Assembly (NCBI RefSeq): GCF_022846655.1
Contig: NZ_AP025667.1
Location: forward strand, 4,935,001-4,999,000
Direction: 5' to 3'
Length of the DNA stretch: 64,000 nucleotides
Source of the DNA: Streptomyces seoulensis
Lineage (GTDB): Bacteria; Actinomycetota; Actinomycetes; Streptomycetales; Streptomycetaceae
Part shown: piece by piece, positions 53,071 to 62,345 of the stretch
Layout of the letters: each line of letters opens with the position of its first letter
Position numbering within the stretch: position 1 is the first letter of the stretch
Position numbers and translations under genes: made by a program
Notes under the pieces: model-generated
Database searches by the model: none
What the model was told of the DNA's origin: nothing
The model's input: the letters and a program-made list of their open reading frames with translations, nothing else

Positions 53071-53916
53071 ATGCCCGAAGGTGACACGGTGTGGCAGACC
53101 GCGAAGCGGCTGCACGACGCGCTCGCCGGCAGGGTGCTGGACCACAGCGACTTCCGGGTGCCGCAGTACGCGACGGTCGACCTGACCGGCCGTACCGTGC
53201 TGAACACCGCCCCACGCGGCAAGCACCTGCTCACCCGTTTCGAGGGCGGCCTGACCCTCCACACGCATCTGCGGATGGAGGGCGCCTGGAAGGTGTACGG
53301 CCGGGGCGAACGCTGGCGGGGCGGCGCCGGTCACCAGATCCGCATCGTCCTGGGCGCCGACGACCGCATGGCCGTGGGCTACCGCCTCTCGGTGCTGGAG
53401 CTGCTGCGCACCGAGGACGAGGAGCGGGTCGTAGGCCATCTGGGGCCCGACCTCCTCGGCCCGGACTGGGACCCGGAGCGCGCGCTCGCCAACCTGTACG
53501 CCGACCCCGCCCGCCCCCTCGGCGAAGCCCTGCTCGACCAGCGCAATCTCGCCGGGATCGGCAACGTCTACAAGAGCGAGCTGTGCTTCCTGCTCGGCGT
53601 GACCCCCTGGCTCCCCGTCGGCTCGCTCCCCGCGGACCGCGCCGTCCAGCTCCCCGGCGTCGCCCAGCGCCTGCTGGAGGCCAACCGGGCCCGGCCGGTC
53701 CGCCGGACCACCGGACTGGACCACAACGACCTGTTCGTCTACGGCCGGGCCTCCCGACCCTGTCTGCGCTGCCGCACCCCGGTACGCGTGGCCGACCAGG
53801 GCGACGGCTCACAGGACCGCCCCACCTACTGGTGCCCCACCTGCCAGAGCGGCCCCGCCCCCGCACCGGGCTCAGCCCAGCGCTGGCGTGAGCGCTATCC
53901 GCGCCCGGCGCGATAA
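53071..53916 (+). CDS. nei: Endonuclease VIII-like DNA glycosylase
   Basis: A 281-residue Fpg/Nei enzyme that excises oxidised pyrimidines. The catalytic N-terminus MPEGDTVW (Pro2, Glu3) is intact, RNLAGIGNVYKSE is the helix-two-turn-helix, and the C-terminal zinc finger has CLRC and CPTC. It lies 60 bases after lhr on the same strand, the Lhr-Nei pairing known from Actinobacteria; both act on damaged DNA. CACCCT sits six bases before the ATG. Confidence 0.93.
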   Translation: MPEGDTVWQTAKRLHDALAGRVLDHSDFRVPQYATVDLTGRTVLNTAPRGKHLLTRFEGGLTLHTHLRMEGAWKVYGRGERWRGGAGHQIRIVLGADDRMAVGYRLSVLELLRTEDEERVVGHLGPDLLGPDWDPERALANLYADPARPLGEALLDQRNLAGIGNVYKSELCFLLGVTPWLPVGSLPADRAVQLPGVAQRLLEANRARPVRRTTGLDHNDLFVYGRASRPCLRCRTPVRVADQGDGSQDRPTYWCPTCQSGPAPAPGSAQRWRERYPRPAR

Positions 53917-53957
53917 GGCACACGGCCGACCTCGCCGCTCACCGACAGCGACCCCGC

Positions 53958-54248
53958 TCACCCCGCTCCGGCTTCACCCGAACGAGGGACCCCAGCACCC
54001 CCGGCCCCCGTACCCCCGTCCTTCCCGGTGATACGCCAAGCCTCCCGCCACCGCCCGGTCCGCACAGCTCCCTCGGCCCGCTCCTTGGCCACACAGTGCA
54101 CCGGCAGCACGCCCAGCCCCCACCCGCCGAGGACCACGGAGCCCTCCAGCACGCCCGCGCCGTCCCCCAGGGCCAGCCGCAGCACCGCCCACCACCAGAC
54201 CGCGCCCAGCCCGAGCCCTGCCCCCCAGCGCACTATTCGCCCCATCAT
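53958..54248 (-). CDS. Small membrane-associated protein
   Basis: A 96-residue protein with one or two hydrophobic segments (WGAGLGLGAVWWWAVLRLALG and VLEGSVVLGGWGLGVLPVHCV) followed by a Gly/Thr/Arg-rich tail. No family recognised. The ATG pair at 54248 is preceded by GGAGGTGGCGGACC, a strong ribosome site, which fixes the start against the longer frame. Convergent with nei. Confidence 0.55.
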   Translation of the reverse strand: MMGRIVRWGAGLGLGAVWWWAVLRLALGDGAGVLEGSVVLGGWGLGVLPVHCVAKERAEGAVRTGRWREAWRITGKDGGTGAGGAGVPRSGEAGAG

Positions 54249-54370
54249 GGTCCGCCACCTCCGGCCGGAAGCTAGAACACCGCCTGCCACCTGCGGAAGG
54301 CGCACCGAAGGGCTCACCGGAGCAGCGCCGGGCAGACAGGCCGACCGCCGGATCCGGGAACCCGCTTCTT

Positions 54371-54841
54371 CTAAGCGGTCTCGGCCTGAAACATCCAATG
54401 GTGCTTCTCGAGATCCGCCGTGATCTGGATGAACAGGTCTTCGGACACCGGGTCGGCGTCACCGGTCGCCTTCACCCGCTCCCGCATCCGGGCGATGACC
54501 GCGCCGAGAGCGGCGACCATCCCGGAGACCGCGTCCGTGTCCTTGATCCAGCCCGACGGAGGGACCTTGATGCCGGTGCCGGAGGCGACCGTGGCCGCGC
54601 GTCCGTCCGGCGGGACGCCCAGCGCCGAGGAGCGCTCGGCCACCGAGTCGGAGTGCAGGCGGGCGGAGGCGACCACCTCGTCCAGTTGGAGGTGGATGGA
54701 CCGGAAGCGTGGCCCGACCACGTTCCAGTGGATCTGCTTGGCGACCAGCGAGAGGTCGACCAGATCCACGAGCGCACCCTGGAGGGCCTCGGAGACGGTC
54801 TTCAGATCGTCCTCGGGAAGGGGACTCTTCACCACGTACAT
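54371..54841 (-). CDS. dps: Dps/ferritin-like DNA-protecting protein
   Basis: A 156-residue miniferritin that stores iron and protects DNA from hydroxyl radicals. The ferroxidase motif HWNVVGPRFRSIHLQLDE holds H38, H50 and D54, the Dps signature. There is no long charged N-terminal tail, only MYVVKSPLPEDD. GAGGACAGCGG precedes the ATG. It lies downstream of clgR on the same strand but is insulated from it by a strong terminator. A 6-bp hairpin overlaps its stop codon. Confidence 0.92.
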   Translation of the reverse strand: MYVVKSPLPEDDLKTVSEALQGALVDLVDLSLVAKQIHWNVVGPRFRSIHLQLDEVVASARLHSDSVAERSSALGVPPDGRAATVASGTGIKVPPSGWIKDTDAVSGMVAALGAVIARMRERVKATGDADPVSEDLFIQITADLEKHHWMFQAETA

Positions 54842-54952
54842 CCGCTGTCCTCAGGGCTCGGCGGGCTTCACGTCCCTCCCACCATGACCGGCCCGCCCCA
54901 CCCCGGCAAACGGAGCAAACCGGACGGCCGCGGCCGGGTCCGCGCAGGAAAA

Positions 54953-55002
54953 AGCCCCGGCCGGGCCTCACCCGGAAAATCCAGGGAGGCCCGGCCGGGG
55001 CT
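54953..55002 (-). terminator. Rho-independent terminator of clgR
   Basis: Perfect 17-bp stem (54953-54969 with 54986-55002) and a 16-base loop, followed on the minus strand by TTTTT. The clearest intrinsic terminator in the window. Confidence 0.9.
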
Positions 55003-55036
55003 CACGTTCTCGGGCGCTAGGCCGCGTGCGCGCAGG

Positions 55037-55411
55037 TCACGCGGCGACCACGTCCACCGCTTCGGCGGGCGCCTTGATGGTCACCCGTTCCGGTGGCACA
55101 CCGGTCACCGACACGGAACCCAGCATCGGGCGGACCGGGGCCGGGACACCATCGTTGGCGGCCGCGGACTGGGCCAGCTCGGCGAGTGCCAGTTCGTCAC
55201 TCACCTCACGCATGAGTTCCGACATCCGTACGTCCAGCGCGTCGCAGATCGCGGAGAGCAGCTCGGAGGAAGCCTCCTTCTGCCCCCGCTCCACCTCGGA
55301 GAGATAGCCGAGCGAGACCCGGGCAGACGAGGAGACTTCGCGCAGAGTACGGCCCTGGCGCTGGCGCTGCCGACGCAGCACGTCACCCAGCAGGCGACGG
55401 AGCAGAATCAT
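55037..55411 (-). CDS. clgR: XRE-family regulator ClgR
   Basis: A 124-residue regulator with the HTH at about 10-65 ([40 protein letters not shown]), closely matching mycobacterial ClgR, which activates clp protease and repair genes. It ends DVVAA; in Streptomyces the terminal Ala-Ala is reported to mark ClgR for ClpP degradation, so this regulator should be controlled by proteolysis. ATG at 55411 follows GGAGGG. The frame upstream adds 11 codons with no ribosome site. It follows pgsA-cinA on the same strand. Confidence 0.9.
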   Translation of the reverse strand: MILLRRLLGDVLRRQRQRQGRTLREVSSSARVSLGYLSEVERGQKEASSELLSAICDALDVRMSELMREVSDELALAELAQSAAANDGVPAPVRPMLGSVSVTGVPPERVTIKAPAEAVDVVAA

Positions 55412-55520
55412 CGGTGGCTCCCTCCTCGGACCGCGTAGCCGCATCCTTCTCGCCCCACCGTACCGCCTCGCGCCGCGGCCGTGCGGGGAGCGATGTCGTG
55501 TTCACTCAGGGCTGCAAACA

Positions 55521-56066
55521 TCAAAACCCCCCGTTCCGTTCCGTATCCTGTGCCCGCTCATTTCCGGTCTGTTCGCCCGCAAGCTCCCGCAGAAGCAGTG
55601 CGAGTACGCTCCGTACACTCTCCATACGAATTTCCGCACGGCCGCCGTTCAACCGCAGGGCCTCCACTTTTCCGCCGGGGGCGGAAGGAGAGCCTTGCCG
55701 GAAGGGTCCGTCGACCGCTATGTACACCGTGCCGACGGGCTGCCCGTCCTGCGGATCGGGGCCGGCCACCCCGGTGGTGGCGATGCCCCAGTCGGCGCCG
55801 AGCACCTCGCGCACACCGGCCGCCATCTGGGCCGCGACCTGCGGATCCACCGCGCCCGACCGGGCCAGCAGGCCGGCGTCGACGCCGAGGAGCCGGTGCT
55901 TCAGCTCGGTGGCGTAGGCGGTGACCGAACCCCGGAACACCTGGGAGGCGCCGGGGACCGAGGTGATCTCGGCGGCGACCAGACCACCGGTCAGCGACTC
56001 GGCCACGGCGAGCGTCTCGCCGCTCACTTTCAGTAGCCGAACCAGCTCGGTGGCCGTGGGGTTCAC
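55521..56066 (-). CDS. cinA: CinA family protein (nicotinamide-nucleotide amidase)
   Basis: A 181-residue CinA C-terminal domain, with TLAVAESLTGGLVAAEITSVPGAS, ADWGIATTGVAGPDP and QPVGTVYIAV, the NMN deamidase (PncC) region. The N-terminal COG1058 domain of full-length CinA is absent, as is usual in Actinobacteria. The GTG overlaps the pgsA stop (GTGA). The last 20 residues are polar. Confidence 0.88.
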   Translation of the reverse strand: MNPTATELVRLLKVSGETLAVAESLTGGLVAAEITSVPGASQVFRGSVTAYATELKHRLLGVDAGLLARSGAVDPQVAAQMAAGVREVLGADWGIATTGVAGPDPQDGQPVGTVYIAVDGPFRQGSPSAPGGKVEALRLNGGRAEIRMESVRSVLALLLRELAGEQTGNERAQDTERNGGF

Positions 56067-56806
56067 GCTTCTCGCTCTTCCAACGCCGCCGCCCGCTCGG
56101 CGATTCCCCGGCGGCGCAGCACGATGGCCTGTCTCACATAGTCGAGACCGGTGACGACCGTGAGGACGACCGCCGCGGCCATCACCCAGAACCTCAGGGT
56201 GGCCAGCCAGCCGGTCAGCGCCAGCACGTACATGCCGACCGCCACGCCCTGGGTGAGCGTCTTCAGCTTGCCGCCCCGGCTGGCCGGGATCACGCCGTAC
56301 CGGATGACCACGAAACGCAGCAGGGTGATGCCGAGTTCCCGGCCCAGGATGACCGCCGTCACCCACCAGGGCAGGTCGCCCAGCCAGGACAGGCAGATGA
56401 GCGCGGCGCCCATGATCGCCTTGTCCGCTATCGGGTCGGCGATCTTCCCGAAGTCGGTGACCAGGTTGTAGGTGCGCGCCAGATGCCCGTCGAACAGGTC
56501 CGTGATCATGGCGACGGCGAAGGCCGCCCAGGCGAACGAGCGCCAGGCCGGGTCGTAGCCGCCGTCCGCGAGCAGCAGCGCCACGAAGCCGGGCACGAGG
56601 ACCAGCCGGAGCATGGTGAGCAGGTTGGCGACGTTCCAGACGCTGGCCTGGTTGACGGCCGCGGCGGCCAGCTTGCCGCCGCGCGGGTGCCGCGCCTCCA
56701 GCGCGGCGGCCGGGTCGGAGACCTCCGGAGCGCCGTCGGCGGCGTGACCCGGTGCGCTGCGCGCGCCGGAGGAGCCGCCCGAGGCGGATGCCGGGACTCC
56801 GGTCAT
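56063..56806 (-). CDS. pgsA: CDP-alcohol phosphatidyltransferase PgsA
   Basis: A 247-residue membrane enzyme that makes phosphatidylglycerol phosphate or a related lipid. The family motif DxxDGxxAR-x8-GxxxDxxxD spans D103 to D128 ([21 protein letters not shown]). Six or so spans follow. The first 50 residues are an Ala/Gly-rich extension. The ATG overlaps the rimO stop (ATGA). A PgsA2-type gene in this position is conserved with cinA and clgR across Actinobacteria. Confidence 0.9.
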   Translation of the reverse strand: MTGVPASASGGSSGARSAPGHAADGAPEVSDPAAALEARHPRGGKLAAAAVNQASVWNVANLLTMLRLVLVPGFVALLLADGGYDPAWRSFAWAAFAVAMITDLFDGHLARTYNLVTDFGKIADPIADKAIMGAALICLSWLGDLPWWVTAVILGRELGITLLRFVVIRYGVIPASRGGKLKTLTQGVAVGMYVLALTGWLATLRFWVMAAAVVLTVVTGLDYVRQAIVLRRRGIAERAAALEEREA

Positions 56807-58275
56807 CTGGCCGCCTCCTCGCTACACACCGACGAACCGGGAAGCGGCTCGGCCACCAGGTCGACCCCCTCGGTGCCGACCACCTTGGCCTCGACGATAC
56901 GTCCCACGGTGAGACCCTCGCCGCTCGTGAGCAGCACCTGGCCGTCCGTCTCGGGCGCCTGGTGCGCGGCGCGGCCGTACACCCCGTCCTCGCCGTCGAC
57001 GGACTCCACCAGCACCCGCACGGTCTCCCCGACGCGCTCCTCGGCGCGCTGCGAGACGAGCTCCTCGGCGAGCCGGGAGATGTGGGCGAGACGCTCGGCG
57101 ACCACGTCCTCGTCGAGCTTGGTGTCGTAGGTGGCCGCCTCGGTGCCCTCCTCGTCGGAGTAGCCGAAGACGCCGATGGCGTCCAGGCGGGCGCCGGTCA
57201 GGAAGCGCTCCAGCTCGGCGAGGTCGGCCTCGGTCTCGCCGGGGAAGCCCACGATGAAGTTGGAGCGGACGCCGGCCTCGGGAGCCTTGCCCCGGATGGT
57301 GTCCAGCAGCTCCAGGAAGCGGTCGGTGTCACCGAAGCGGCGCATGGCGCGCAGCACGTTCGGCGCGGAGTGCTGGAAGGACAGGTCGAAGTAGGGCACG
57401 ACCTTCGGGGTGGAGGTCAGCACGTCGATCAGGCCGGGACGCATCTCGGCCGGCTGGAGGTAGCTGACGCGCACCCGCTCGATGCCGTCGACCTCGGCCA
57501 GCTCGGGAAGCAGGGACTCCAGCAGGCGGATGTCGCCCAGGTCCTTGCCGTAGGAGGTGTTGTTCTCGGAGACGAGCATGACCTCCTTCACACCCTGCTC
57601 GGCCAGCCAGCGCGTCTCGTTGAGCACGTCGCTGGGGCGGCGGGAGATGAAGGAGCCGCGGAAGGACGGGATGGCGCAGAAGGAGCAGCGCCGGTCGCAG
57701 CCGGAGGCGAGCTTGACCGAGGCGACCGGGGAGCCGTCCAGACGGCGGCGCAGGGGCGCGCGCGGGCCGGAGGCGGGCGCCAGGCCGTCGGGGAGGTCGG
57801 TCGGGCCGTGGCCGGGCAGGGCGACGGCGGCCGCGGACTCCTGGCGCTCGGCCGGGCTGATCGGCAGCAGCTTGCGGCGGTCGCGCGGGGTGTGGGCGGC
57901 GTGGACACCGCCGGCCAGGATGGTCTGGAGGCGGTCGGAGATGTCGGCGTAGTCGTCGAAGCCGAGCACGCCGTCGGCCTCGGGCAGCGCCTGGGCGAGT
58001 TCCTTGCCGTACCGCTCGGCCATGCAGCCCACCGCCACGACGGCCTGGGTTCTGCCGTGGTCCTTGAGGTCGTTGGCCTCCAGGAGGGCGTCCACGGAGT
58101 CCTTCTTGGCGGCTTCGACGAACCCACAGGTGTTGACCACGGCGACATCGGCGTCCCCGGCGTCCTCGACGAGCTGCCAGCCGTCCGCCTCCAAACGGCC
58201 TGCGAGCTCCTCCGAGTCCACCTCGTTACGGGCGCAGCCGAGAGTGACTAGTGCGACGGTACGGCGTTCAGGCAT
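56803..58275 (-). CDS. rimO: Ribosomal protein S12 methylthiotransferase
   Basis: A 490-residue RimO that adds a methylthio group to Asp88 of S12. The MTTase cysteines are in TLGCARN, NTCGFVE and VGCMAERYG; the radical-SAM motif is CDRRCSFC; a TRAM domain ends the protein. An insert of about 35 residues rich in Ala/Pro/Gly ([17 protein letters not shown]) separates the domains. TAGTCT ends seven bases before the ATG at 58275. It begins the overlapping rimO-pgsA-cinA run. Confidence 0.94.
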   Translation of the reverse strand: MPERRTVALVTLGCARNEVDSEELAGRLEADGWQLVEDAGDADVAVVNTCGFVEAAKKDSVDALLEANDLKDHGRTQAVVAVGCMAERYGKELAQALPEADGVLGFDDYADISDRLQTILAGGVHAAHTPRDRRKLLPISPAERQESAAAVALPGHGPTDLPDGLAPASGPRAPLRRRLDGSPVASVKLASGCDRRCSFCAIPSFRGSFISRRPSDVLNETRWLAEQGVKEVMLVSENNTSYGKDLGDIRLLESLLPELAEVDGIERVRVSYLQPAEMRPGLIDVLTSTPKVVPYFDLSFQHSAPNVLRAMRRFGDTDRFLELLDTIRGKAPEAGVRSNFIVGFPGETEADLAELERFLTGARLDAIGVFGYSDEEGTEAATYDTKLDEDVVAERLAHISRLAEELVSQRAEERVGETVRVLVESVDGEDGVYGRAAHQAPETDGQVLLTSGEGLTVGRIVEAKVVGTEGVDLVAEPLPGSSVCSEEAAR

Positions 58276-58314
58276 GGGCTCAAGACTACTTTGTCTGTCT
58301 GGCACCCCATGTCG

Positions 58315-58344
58315 ACGGGGTTGGCCGTTGCCGGCCAACCCCGT
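58315..58344 (-). terminator. Terminator after the RodZ-like gene
   Basis: Perfect 13-bp stem ACGGGGTTGGCCG (58315-58327) with CGGCCAACCCCGT (58332-58344) and a TTGC loop, between the RodZ-like gene and rimO. Confidence 0.8.
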
Positions 58345-58378
58345 CACTGTCCGCTCGCCCCGGGCGCCCGGAAGGGCG

Positions 58379-59224
58379 TCACCCGACCTCGGGGTCGCCC
58401 TTGGTGTACGTGAGCCGCTCCACGGCACCGGGCCGGAAGTCGTCGTCGATCTTCTTGCCGTTGACGTACAGCTCGATCGCCCCGGCGTCACCGAGGATCA
58501 GGTTGATCTTGGTGCTGTCCTGGAAGGTCTTGGACTCGCCCTTGTTGAGCAGACCGTCGAAGAGCATGCGCCCGTTGTGGTCCTTGGCGGAGATCCAGCT
58601 ACGCCCGTCGGGGGCGCTGACCTGGACGGTCACCTTGTCCTGCGGGGCGGCCGCGATGGCGCTGTCGGACGGGTCGGACTTCGGCGTGGCGGACTGCCCG
58701 GTCTTCGGGGTGGGCGCGGCGGACCTGGTGGCGGTCGGCGAGGCCTTGCCCTCGACGGCCTGGGTGTCCGTGTCGCCGCCGGTCTGCGACTTGACGGCGG
58801 TGAAGCCGACGAAGCCGATGACGACGACGATCGCCGCGACCATGGCCGCGGTCCAGTTCGGGCCCCTGCGCTCGGGGCGGATGCGCTCCGCCTCGAACAG
58901 GGGGGCCGCGGGGGTGGGCGCGGGCCGGCCGCCGTGTTCGGCGTCGAACCGCGCGATCAGGGGGGCGGGATCGAGGCCGACGGCCTTGGCGAGGTTGCGG
59001 ATGTGGCCGCGCGCGTACACGTCACCGCCGCAGGAGGTGAAGTCGTCCTCCTCGATGGCGTGCACGATGCCGAGGCGGATGCGGGTGGCGTTGCTGACAT
59101 CACCCGCGCTCAGCCCGGCCGCGACGCGGGCCTGACGCAGGGCGGTGCCGACGGAGGGTCCGTCGTGCTCGGGGACGTCGGGGAACGGGGGCTCGTCTTC
59201 GGGGGAGTTGCTGCCGATGGACAC
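58379..59224 (-). CDS. RodZ-like helix-turn-helix membrane protein
   Basis: A 281-residue protein with the HTH_25 domain at 24-95 ([21 protein letters not shown]), a single membrane span at 124-144, a Ser/Thr/Pro linker, and a DUF4115-type C-terminal domain outside the cell. The family includes RodZ, which links MreB to the membrane in other bacteria. The GTG follows AAAGG by eight bases, with TAGACT (59268-59273) as a possible -10. It may act in cell shape or the divisome; it lies just after ftsK. Confidence 0.78.
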   Translation of the reverse strand: MSIGSNSPEDEPPFPDVPEHDGPSVGTALRQARVAAGLSAGDVSNATRIRLGIVHAIEEDDFTSCGGDVYARGHIRNLAKAVGLDPAPLIARFDAEHGGRPAPTPAAPLFEAERIRPERRGPNWTAAMVAAIVVVIGFVGFTAVKSQTGGDTDTQAVEGKASPTATRSAAPTPKTGQSATPKSDPSDSAIAAAPQDKVTVQVSAPDGRSWISAKDHNGRMLFDGLLNKGESKTFQDSTKINLILGDAGAIELYVNGKKIDDDFRPGAVERLTYTKGDPEVG

Positions 59225-59505
59225 GGGGGCGCCTTTCGAGCGTGTGAGCCACCTGTGCTGAGCGTTCAGTCTAGGCGGGGTACGAAAGGGTGGGGCAAGC
59301 AGGCGAACGGACTTTGTACGCCATCGGAATGGCCGGTCAGCCCGACGGCGGACGGGAGCGGGAGGCCCAGGCCGGTACCTGTACCCCTGCTCTCGCTCAA
59401 CTTGACGTACTGCGAAGGGAAACGGTTGCCCGCCGATGTTTAACGGGTGGATCACGGTGGTGCCGCCACCCGGCGCAGTCCCGACACGCCGGATGGCCCG
59501 AAGCC
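59225..59505. other. Gap between ftsK and the RodZ-like gene
   Basis: 281 bases with no gene I can support. It holds the TAGACT -10-like box for the RodZ-like gene, an inverted repeat GGTAC-CT-GTACC (59374-59385) and a weak GGTGG/CCACC hairpin (59456-59470) just past the ftsK stop. Confidence 0.5.
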
Positions 59506-62220
59506 CTATCCGTCAGACTCCCCGCGAATCACGGCGAGCACGCCGTCCAGTTCGTCAGGCTTCACAAGAACGTCACGGGCCTTGGAGCCCTCACTGGGGC
59601 CGACGATGTTCCGGGACTCCATGAGGTCCATCAGCCGGCCCGCCTTGGCGAAGCCGACCCGGAGCTTGCGCTGGAGCATGGACGTCGACCCGAACTGGGT
59701 GGAGACCACCAGCTCGGCTGCCTGGCACAGCAGGTCGAGGTCGTCGCCGATGTCCTCGTCGATCTCCTTCTTCTGCTTGGTGCCCACGGTGACGTCGTCC
59801 CGGAAGACCGGCGCCATCTGGTCCTTGCAGTGCTGGACGACGACCGCGACCTCGGCCTCGGTGACGAAGGCGCCCTGCATTCGGGTCGGCTTGTTGGCGC
59901 CCATGGGCAGGAACAGGCCGTCGCCCTTGCCGATGAGCTTCTCGGCGCCGGGCTGGTCGAGGATGACGCGGGAGTCCGCGAGCGAGGAGGTGGCGAAGGC
60001 CAGCCGGGAGGGCACGTTGGCCTTGATGAGGCCGGTGACCACGTCCACCGAGGGCCGCTGGGTGGCCAGCACCAGGTGGATTCCGGCGGCCCGCGCGAGC
60101 TGGGTGATGCGGACGATCGAGTCCTCGACGTCACGCGGGGCGACCATCATCAGGTCGGCCAGCTCGTCCACGATCACCAGCAGGTACGGGTACGGCTGGA
60201 GCTCGCGCTCGCTGCCGAGCGGCGGGGTGACCTTGCCCTCGCGCACGGCGCGGTTGAAGTCGTCGATGTGCCGGAAGCCGTAGGCGGCGAGGTCGTCGTA
60301 GCGCAGGTCCATCTCGCGCACGACCCACTGGAGGGCCTCGGCGGCCCGCTTGGGGTTGGTGATGATCGGCGTGATCAGGTGCGGGATGCCCTCGTAGGCC
60401 GTCAGCTCGACGCGCTTGGGGTCGACCAGGATCATCCGGACGTCCTCCGGGGTCGCCCGCATCATGATCGAGGTGATCAGGCAGTTGATGCAGGACGACT
60501 TGCCGGAGCCGGTGGCGCCGGCGACCAGGACGTGCGGCATCTTCGCCAGCGAGTGCATCACGTAGCCGCCCTCGACGTCCTTGCCGAAGGCGACCAGCAT
60601 CGGGTCGTCGTCCTCGGCGGACTCCGCGAGCCGCAGCACGTCCCCGAGGTTGACCATCTCCCGGTCGGTGTTGGGGATCTCGATGCCGACGGCCGACTTG
60701 CCGGGGATGGGGCTGATGATCCGCACGTCCGGGCTGGCGACCGCGTATGCGATGTTCTTGGCGAGCGCCGTGATCCGCTCGACCTTCACGGCGGGGCCGA
60801 GCTGGACCTCGTAGCGGGTGACCGTCGGCCCCCGGGTGAAGCCGGTGACGTCGGCGTCCACCTTGAACTCGGTGAAGACCGTGCGCAGGGAGGCCACCAC
60901 CGCGTCGTTGGCCGCGCTGCGCGCCTTGCCGGGGCCGCCGCGCGTCAGGAGGTCCAGCGAGGGCAGCGAGTAGGTGATGTCCCCGGAGAGCTGGAGCTGC
61001 TCCGCGCGGGCGGGCATCTCGCGGGGCACCTCGGGGGGCGCCTTGGTGAGGTCGAGGACACCGGAGTCGGTGTTCCTCTTACCCGGCACCGGCCGGGACG
61101 ACGGCGCCGGGGAGGGCACGGGGACCGGGGTGGTCTCCTCGCGGTCCCCCACGCTCACGCCCTGGGTGAGGTCGGCGACGACCGGGGACGGCGGCATGCC
61201 GTGCTGCACGGCGCCGTCGAGCGCGGCGTTGGCCGCGGAGGCCACGTCGATGGCGTCCATCTCGCGCGGCTCGGGCCGCGCGGCCCGGCGGGGGCGGCGC
61301 CGGGTGAGCGCCTCGTCCTCGGCGGCGTCGGGGTCGTAGCCCTGCGGGCCGCCACGGCGGCTGCGGGGGCGCGCGGGCGGTTCGTCGCGCCACTGCTCGT
61401 CGTAGCCCTCGACGTCGTCCAGGTCGGCCGCGTAGTCGTGCAGCACGCCCAGGCGGACGCCGAGGGCGCGCAGGCGCTGCGGGATGTGGTTGACCGGTGT
61501 GGCGGTCACCACGAGCAGGCCGAACACCGTGAGCAGCACCAGCAGAGGTACGGCGAGCACCTCGCTCATCGTGTACGTCAGCGGGGTGGCGGCGGCCCAG
61601 CCGATGAGCCCGCCCGCGTCCCTTATCGCCCGCATGCCGTCGTCCCGCGCGGGCGAGCCGCAGGCGATGTGGACCTGGCCGAGGACGCCGATGACCAGCG
61701 CGGACAGCCCGATGACGATCCGGCCGTTGGCCTCCGGCTGCTCCGGGTGCCGGATGAACCGCACGGCGATGACCGCGAACAGTATCGGCACCAGCAGGTC
61801 CAGGCGGCCGAAGGCGCCGGTGACCAGGATCTCCACCAGGTCGCCGACGGGTCCGCTCAGGTCGGCCCAGGTTCCGGCGGCGACGATCAGCGCGACCGCG
61901 AACAGCAGCAGCGCCACGCCGTCCTTCCGGTGAGCCGGGTCGAGGTTCTTCGCTCCCTGCCCTATGCCCCGGAAGACGGCACCGACCGCGTGCGCCATGC
62001 CCAGCCAGAGGGCGCGCACGAGCCGGTACACGCCCCCGGTGGGGCTGGGCGCGGGCTTGGCCGGCACCTTGCGGACCGCGGGCTTGCGGGCCGGCGCCTT
62101 CTTGGCCGGGGCCTTGCTGGCCGGGGCCTTCTTGGCGACCGCCTTCCGCGCCGGAGCCTTCGCGGGAACGGCCGCCTTCCTGGCGGGCGGCTTCTTGGCT
62201 GCGGAGGGACGTGAGGCCAT
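59506..62220 (-). CDS. ftsK: DNA translocase FtsK
   Basis: A 904-residue FtsK that pumps DNA during septation. Order: an unusual Lys/Ala/Pro-rich N-terminus (about 5-57, repeats of KKAPARK), four membrane spans at about 85-235, an acidic Pro-rich linker to about 400, then the motor with Walker A GATGSGKSS near 562 and Walker B VIVDELADLM near 685, and a gamma domain (RVGFAKAGRLMDLME) for orienting sequences. TAACCT ends seven bases before the ATG. It sits between osaB and the RodZ-like gene. Confidence 0.96.
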   Translation of the reverse strand: MASRPSAAKKPPARKAAVPAKAPARKAVAKKAPASKAPAKKAPARKPAVRKVPAKPAPSPTGGVYRLVRALWLGMAHAVGAVFRGIGQGAKNLDPAHRKDGVALLLFAVALIVAAGTWADLSGPVGDLVEILVTGAFGRLDLLVPILFAVIAVRFIRHPEQPEANGRIVIGLSALVIGVLGQVHIACGSPARDDGMRAIRDAGGLIGWAAATPLTYTMSEVLAVPLLVLLTVFGLLVVTATPVNHIPQRLRALGVRLGVLHDYAADLDDVEGYDEQWRDEPPARPRSRRGGPQGYDPDAAEDEALTRRRPRRAARPEPREMDAIDVASAANAALDGAVQHGMPPSPVVADLTQGVSVGDREETTPVPVPSPAPSSRPVPGKRNTDSGVLDLTKAPPEVPREMPARAEQLQLSGDITYSLPSLDLLTRGGPGKARSAANDAVVASLRTVFTEFKVDADVTGFTRGPTVTRYEVQLGPAVKVERITALAKNIAYAVASPDVRIISPIPGKSAVGIEIPNTDREMVNLGDVLRLAESAEDDDPMLVAFGKDVEGGYVMHSLAKMPHVLVAGATGSGKSSCINCLITSIMMRATPEDVRMILVDPKRVELTAYEGIPHLITPIITNPKRAAEALQWVVREMDLRYDDLAAYGFRHIDDFNRAVREGKVTPPLGSERELQPYPYLLVIVDELADLMMVAPRDVEDSIVRITQLARAAGIHLVLATQRPSVDVVTGLIKANVPSRLAFATSSLADSRVILDQPGAEKLIGKGDGLFLPMGANKPTRMQGAFVTEAEVAVVVQHCKDQMAPVFRDDVTVGTKQKKEIDEDIGDDLDLLCQAAELVVSTQFGSTSMLQRKLRVGFAKAGRLMDLMESRNIVGPSEGSKARDVLVKPDELDGVLAVIRGESDG

Positions 62221-62345
62221 GGGTCCGAGGTTACCGGGGGAGACGACAGCGGACACGTGTGCCCACGGCTTCACCCGTTCGTGTCGCCCTTGCCGGGGCA
62301 CGAAACTGACGCCCGCTCATGGTGTCCGCCGCACCTGGCGGGACG

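Noticed and set aside
54362..54378. Hairpin over the dps stop codon as a terminator
   Set aside because: Only a 6-bp stem with no T-tract, overlapping coding sequence; too weak to call.
59290..62214. A 974-codon plus-strand frame opposite ftsK
   Set aside because: Antisense reading of ftsK; repetitive Val/Gly/Asp product with no recognisable domain.
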